Source of the DNA: Mycolicibacterium vulneris
Lineage (GTDB): Bacteria > Actinomycetota > Actinomycetes > Mycobacteriales > Mycobacteriaceae
Reading direction: 5' to 3'
Assembly: GCF_002104765.1 (NCBI RefSeq)
Contig: NZ_NCXM01000047.1
Location: 1-35,221 of the forward strand
DNA length: 35,221 nt
The notes beneath the pieces are model-generated. The model was not told where the DNA came from. It ran no database searches and saw nothing but the letters and a program-made list of their open reading frames with translations. The first letter of the stretch is position 1, and every line of letters begins with the position of its first letter. The translations under genes and the position numbers were made by a program. Below are positions 32,559-35,221 of the stretch, in pieces.

Positions 32559-32596
32559 CCCCACCGCGCCCCACTAACGTTCCCCACTACGCCCCA
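32559..32596 (-). promoter_or_regulatory. Minus-oriented array of MraZ-type TGGGG boxes
   Basis: Four CCCCA words (TGGGG on the minus strand) begin at 32559, 32569, 32582 and 32592, with spacings of 10, 13 and 10. A further CCCCA is at 32529. The spacing mirrors the plus-strand array at 32739-32768. No minus-strand gene reads from it. Confidence 0.45.
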
Positions 32597-32738
32597 CAAT
32601 GAGCGTTTTACCTGGTAAACATCCTTTGAGCGCGGGCCCGGAACACAACCGGGGATGGCCTCGACACACCCCAGATGGGGCCTTGACTGCGTCCTGACGA
32701 CGGATAACCCCGAAAACGCCACGACGACACTCAAAGAA

Positions 32739-32768
32739 TGGGGCGTAGTGGGGGATTGTGGGGTATGG
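32739..32768 (+). promoter_or_regulatory. MraZ-type box array upstream of mraZ
   Basis: TGGGG begins at 32739, 32749 and 32759, with a degenerate TGG at 32769: direct repeats of 10-bp period, the form of the TGGGN-plus-5-nt boxes bound by MraZ in other bacteria. A weak promoter (TTGACT 32683-32688, TAACCC 32705-32710) lies just upstream, so MraZ binding here would autoregulate mraZ-rsmH-ftsL. Confidence 0.65.
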
Positions 32769-32809
32769 TGGCTGCAGTGTTTGGGTGACCCCATAGGGGA
32801 GGTGAGCTG

Positions 32810-33241
32810 GTGTTTCTCGGCACCTACACGCCCAAACTCGACGACAAGGGGCGGCTGACGCTGCCCGCCAAGTTCCGCGACGCGCTGGCAGGGGGGTTGA
32901 TGGTCACCAAGAGCCAGGACCACAGCCTCGCCGTCTACCCGCGGGCGGAGTTCGAGCAACTGGCCCGCCGTGCGAGCAAGGCCTCGCGGAGCAACCCGGA
33001 GGCCCGGGCGTTTCTCCGCAATCTCGCCGCCGGCACCGACGAGCAGCATCCCGACGCGCAGGGCCGGATCACGTTGTCGGCCGATCACCGGCGCTACGCG
33101 AACCTCACGAAGGACTGCGTGGTCATCGGCGCGATCGACAACCTCGAGATCTGGGATGCGCAGGCCTGGCAGGACTACCAACAGACCCACGAAGAGAACT
33201 TCTCCGCGGCCAGCGATGAAGCACTCGGCGACATCATCTGA
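32810..33241 (+). CDS. mraZ: Transcriptional regulator MraZ
   Basis: MraZ is the first gene of the division and cell-wall (dcw) cluster and a DNA-binding autorepressor that forms ring-shaped oligomers. The 143-residue product has the two AbrB-like repeats with DxxxR cores: DDKGRLTLPAKFR near residue 11 and DAQGRITLSADHRRY near 82. Start GTG 32810 has GGGGAGG upstream (32796-32802) and gives the expected MFLGTYTPKLD N terminus. Control is probably through the box arrays upstream. rsmH begins about 210 nt downstream. Confidence 0.96.
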   Translation: MFLGTYTPKLDDKGRLTLPAKFRDALAGGLMVTKSQDHSLAVYPRAEFEQLARRASKASRSNPEARAFLRNLAAGTDEQHPDAQGRITLSADHRRYANLTKDCVVIGAIDNLEIWDAQAWQDYQQTHEENFSAASDEALGDII

Positions 33242-33452
33242 GGCGCATGCCCGTGCAACGTGGCCTCTGCCCGAACCGACCCTGGCGTACTTCCCCAACG
33301 CCAGGTTCGCGATTTCGGTCAGAGGCCTCGATGCAGGGGCGCCGCACCGGGTAAGGCCGGTCCGGGCGGCACAGACCCGCAGCGGCGCGAAGGCCGGTCT
33401 CTTGAAGGCCCGAGTGGGCGACGGGTGCCGGAGAATCCGTGGAGGCGTTGCG

Positions 33453-34469
33453 GTGGCTGATAATTCGAGTTCCGACGACTACGGGCACGTCCCCGTCCTG
33501 CTCGAACGTTGCGTCGAACTGCTCACGCCCGCACTGACCCGTCACCACCCCGACGGGTCGGGGGCGACGCTGCTGGACGCCACGCTCGGCGCCGGCGGGC
33601 ACGCGGAACGGTTCCTCACCGACCTGCCGGGCCTGCGGCTGATCGGACTCGACCGCGATCCCAGCGCGCTGGACATCGCCCGGGCACGGCTGGCGCGCTT
33701 CGCCGACCGGGTCACGCTGGTGCACACGCGCTACGACGGCATAGCCGCGGCGCTCGTCGAATCAGGTTATGCGGCAATGGAATCGGTGGACGGAATGCTG
33801 TTCGACCTCGGGGTGTCGTCAATGCAGCTCGATCGCCCCGAGCGGGGTTTCGCCTACGCCCAGGACGCGCCGCTGGACATGCGGATGGACCCCTCGTCGC
33901 CGCTGACCGCGGCCGACATCGTCAACACCTACGACGAGGCGGAGCTGGCGCAAATCTTGCACCGCTACGGCGAGGAGCGGTTCGCGCGTCGCATCGCCGC
34001 GCACATCGTGCGCCGGCGCGCGCGTCAGCCGTTCGCCTCGACCTCGGACCTGGTAGCCCTGCTCTACGAAGCGATTCCGGCCGCGGCCCGGCGCACCGGC
34101 GGGCATCCGGCCAAGCGCACCTTCCAGGCGCTGCGGGTCGCGGTCAACGATGAGCTGGACACCTTGCGCCGTGCGCTCCCGGCCGCCCTGGACGCTCTGG
34201 ACGTCGGCGGGCGCATCGTGGTGATGGCCTACCAATCGCTCGAGGACCGCATCGTCAAGCGGCTGTTCGCCCAGGCGGTCGCGTCGCGCACCCCGGTGGA
34301 TCTGCCGGTCGAGCTGCCCGGTCACGAGCCGCGATTCCGGGCCCTGACGCACGGCGCCGGACGCGCCGACGCCACCGAGGTCGAACGCAATCCACGCAGT
34401 GCCGCAGTGCGATTGCGGGCGCTGCAACGAATGGGATCACAGCAGGCTAGCGGGAAAGGCGACGCATGA
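33453..34469 (+). CDS. rsmH: 16S rRNA (cytosine-1402-N4)-methyltransferase RsmH
   Basis: RsmH (MraW) N4-methylates C1402 of 16S rRNA with S-adenosylmethionine, tuning decoding at the ribosomal P site. Visible blocks are GHVPVLLERC at the start, the SAM loop LLDATLGAGGHAERF, LIGLDRDP, FDLGVSSMQLD, the inserted helical domain, and YQSLEDRIVKR near the end. GTG 33453 with GGAGG 7 nt upstream gives 338 residues, the usual family size. The same frame is open through the mraZ-rsmH gap. It encodes LPEPTLAYFPNARF, which resembles the annotated N terminus of the M. tuberculosis protein, so a longer form may exist. The stop overlaps ftsL as ATGA (34466-34469). Confidence 0.93.
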   Translation: MADNSSSDDYGHVPVLLERCVELLTPALTRHHPDGSGATLLDATLGAGGHAERFLTDLPGLRLIGLDRDPSALDIARARLARFADRVTLVHTRYDGIAAALVESGYAAMESVDGMLFDLGVSSMQLDRPERGFAYAQDAPLDMRMDPSSPLTAADIVNTYDEAELAQILHRYGEERFARRIAAHIVRRRARQPFASTSDLVALLYEAIPAAARRTGGHPAKRTFQALRVAVNDELDTLRRALPAALDALDVGGRIVVMAYQSLEDRIVKRLFAQAVASRTPVDLPVELPGHEPRFRALTHGAGRADATEVERNPRSAAVRLRALQRMGSQQASGKGDA

Positions 34470-35221
34470 GAGCAGAGCGCGAGACGTCCAAAGGGCGCGG
34501 CGGCAGCGACCGTCGGGGCGGACGCGACGGTTCTGCCCGGCGGAGCCGCCGGTCCGCCGCCGAATCCGGCTCGGCGCGGCGTGCCCGGGGCGGCCGGACC
34601 TCGGCGCCCACCCGTGAGGCCCGCGCGCCCAAGTCCGCGCCGCAGACCAGCCCCATCGCCCGGCCGGTCGAGCGGCCGGCCCGGCCCAAGAGCACCAGCC
34701 AGGCCAAGGCGCGGGCCAAGGCGCGGAAAGCCAAGGCGCCGAAGGTTGTTCGCCCTCGCCTGACCGAGCGGCTGGCCGCCCGGCTGGCGGCCATCGACCT
34801 GCGGCCGCGGACGTTGGCCAGCAAGGTCCCGTTCGTCGTGCTGATCATCGGCGCGCTGGGCGTCGGGCTCGGGCTGACGCTGTGGCTGTCCACCGACTCC
34901 GCCGAGCGCTCCTACAAGTTGAGCCACGCCCGGGAGCGGACCCGGCTGCTGCAGCAGCAGAAGGAAGCGCTGGAGCGCGACGTGCGCGACGCAGAAGCCG
35001 CCCCGGCGCTGGCGGAGGCCGCCCGCAAGCAGGGCATGATCCCGAGCAGGGACACCGCGCACCTGGTCCAGGACGCGTCCGGGAACTGGGTGGTGGTCGG
35101 AACTCCCAAGCCGGCCGACGGTGTTCCGCCGCCCCCGCTGAACAACAAGCTCCCCGACGAGGTGCCGCAGCCGCCCATGCCGCCGGCCGCCCCGCCCGAG
35201 GTCTCGATGCGAGTGGAGCCC
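34466..35221 (+). CDS. ftsL: Cell division protein FtsL, 3' end outside window
   Basis: Orthologue of Rv2164c, the FtsL of mycobacteria, part of the FtsQLB complex at the septum. ATG 34466 overlaps the rsmH stop, and the frame runs open for 252 codons to the window edge. The N-terminal 110 residues are very basic and Ala/Arg/Lys/Pro-rich, cytoplasmic and probably disordered. One membrane helix lies at about 121-142 (VPFVVLIIGALGVGLGLTLW), followed by a coiled coil at about 145-185 (RTRLLQQQKEALERDVRDAE) and a Pro-rich outer region. It is far longer than FtsL of E. coli (about 120 residues) at both ends, as is usual in mycobacteria. Confidence 0.88.
   Translation, partial: MRAERETSKGRGGSDRRGGRDGSARRSRRSAAESGSARRARGGRTSAPTREARAPKSAPQTSPIARPVERPARPKSTSQAKARAKARKAKAPKVVRPRLTERLAARLAAIDLRPRTLASKVPFVVLIIGALGVGLGLTLWLSTDSAERSYKLSHARERTRLLQQQKEALERDVRDAEAAPALAEAARKQGMIPSRDTAHLVQDASGNWVVVGTPKPADGVPPPPLNNKLPDEVPQPPMPPAAPPEVSMRVEP

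Noticed and set aside
32416..32809. IS6110 remnant before mraZ, where H37Rv carries a copy
   Set aside because: No transposase fragment or IS6110-like end is visible; the gap holds only the terminator, box arrays and promoter.

Overview
The window is a GC-rich chromosomal segment from a slow-growing Mycobacterium. Gene content and order follow the M. tuberculosis H37Rv interval from Rv2197c to Rv2164c, read in the c-strand direction. Protein divergence from what I remember of M. tuberculosis suggests a non-tuberculous species, perhaps of the M. avium complex. That species call is inference from memory, not a search. Nothing resembling IS6110 or IS1558, which H37Rv carries in this interval, is visible. 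An IS481-type element and a FAD monooxygenase gene occupy two of the convergent gene junctions instead.

Layout. 1-1176: end of a DUF2561 membrane protein gene and a startless open stretch. 1177-5568 (minus): ctaE-qcrC-qcrA-qcrB, the cytochrome bcc and oxidase subunit III operon. 5708-8557: trpD, overlapped in antisense at its 3' end by a DnaQ-exonuclease/GIY-YIG fusion gene. 8725-11168: a small cysteine-rich protein, the RipC peptidoglycan endopeptidase and a membrane-linked HExxH protease. 11232-14194: pimB' and fadD15, convergent. 14373-17768: two SRPBCC proteins, an ArsA-like ATPase, a small conserved protein and a PlsC acyltransferase. 17770-18862: the IS481-family element. 18864-21697: an alpha-1,2-mannosyltransferase (MptC type), a membrane protein and an exoribonuclease. 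21783-24511: aroG and the FAD monooxygenase. 24658-26474: pknL and its small DNA-binding partner. 26485-29080: idsA2-mptA. 29343-31677: an MTHFR-like protein, lppM and a GNAT. 32014-35221: a DUF3040 protein, a strong terminator, then mraZ-rsmH-ftsL, the start of the dcw division cluster.

Functionally the region joins respiration (QcrCAB-CtaE), aromatic amino acid synthesis (TrpD, AroG), the phosphatidylinositol mannoside/lipomannan/lipoarabinomannan pathway (PimB', MptC, MptA, with IdsA2 as a possible supplier of the polyprenyl carrier), and wall hydrolysis and division (RipC, PknL, MraZ, RsmH, FtsL).

The most interesting signals are these. The insertion sequence landed in a CTAG that apparently served as the stop codon of both flanking convergent genes, and its target duplication gave each gene its own copy. 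A perfect 30-bp dyad plus a tandem 20-bp repeat sits on the likely lppM promoter. Two oppositely oriented arrays of 10-bp-period MraZ-type boxes lie before mraZ. At least seven starts look leaderless. The ArsA-like ATPase has its Walker A motif upstream of every canonical start codon. No tRNA, rRNA or CRISPR array was seen.
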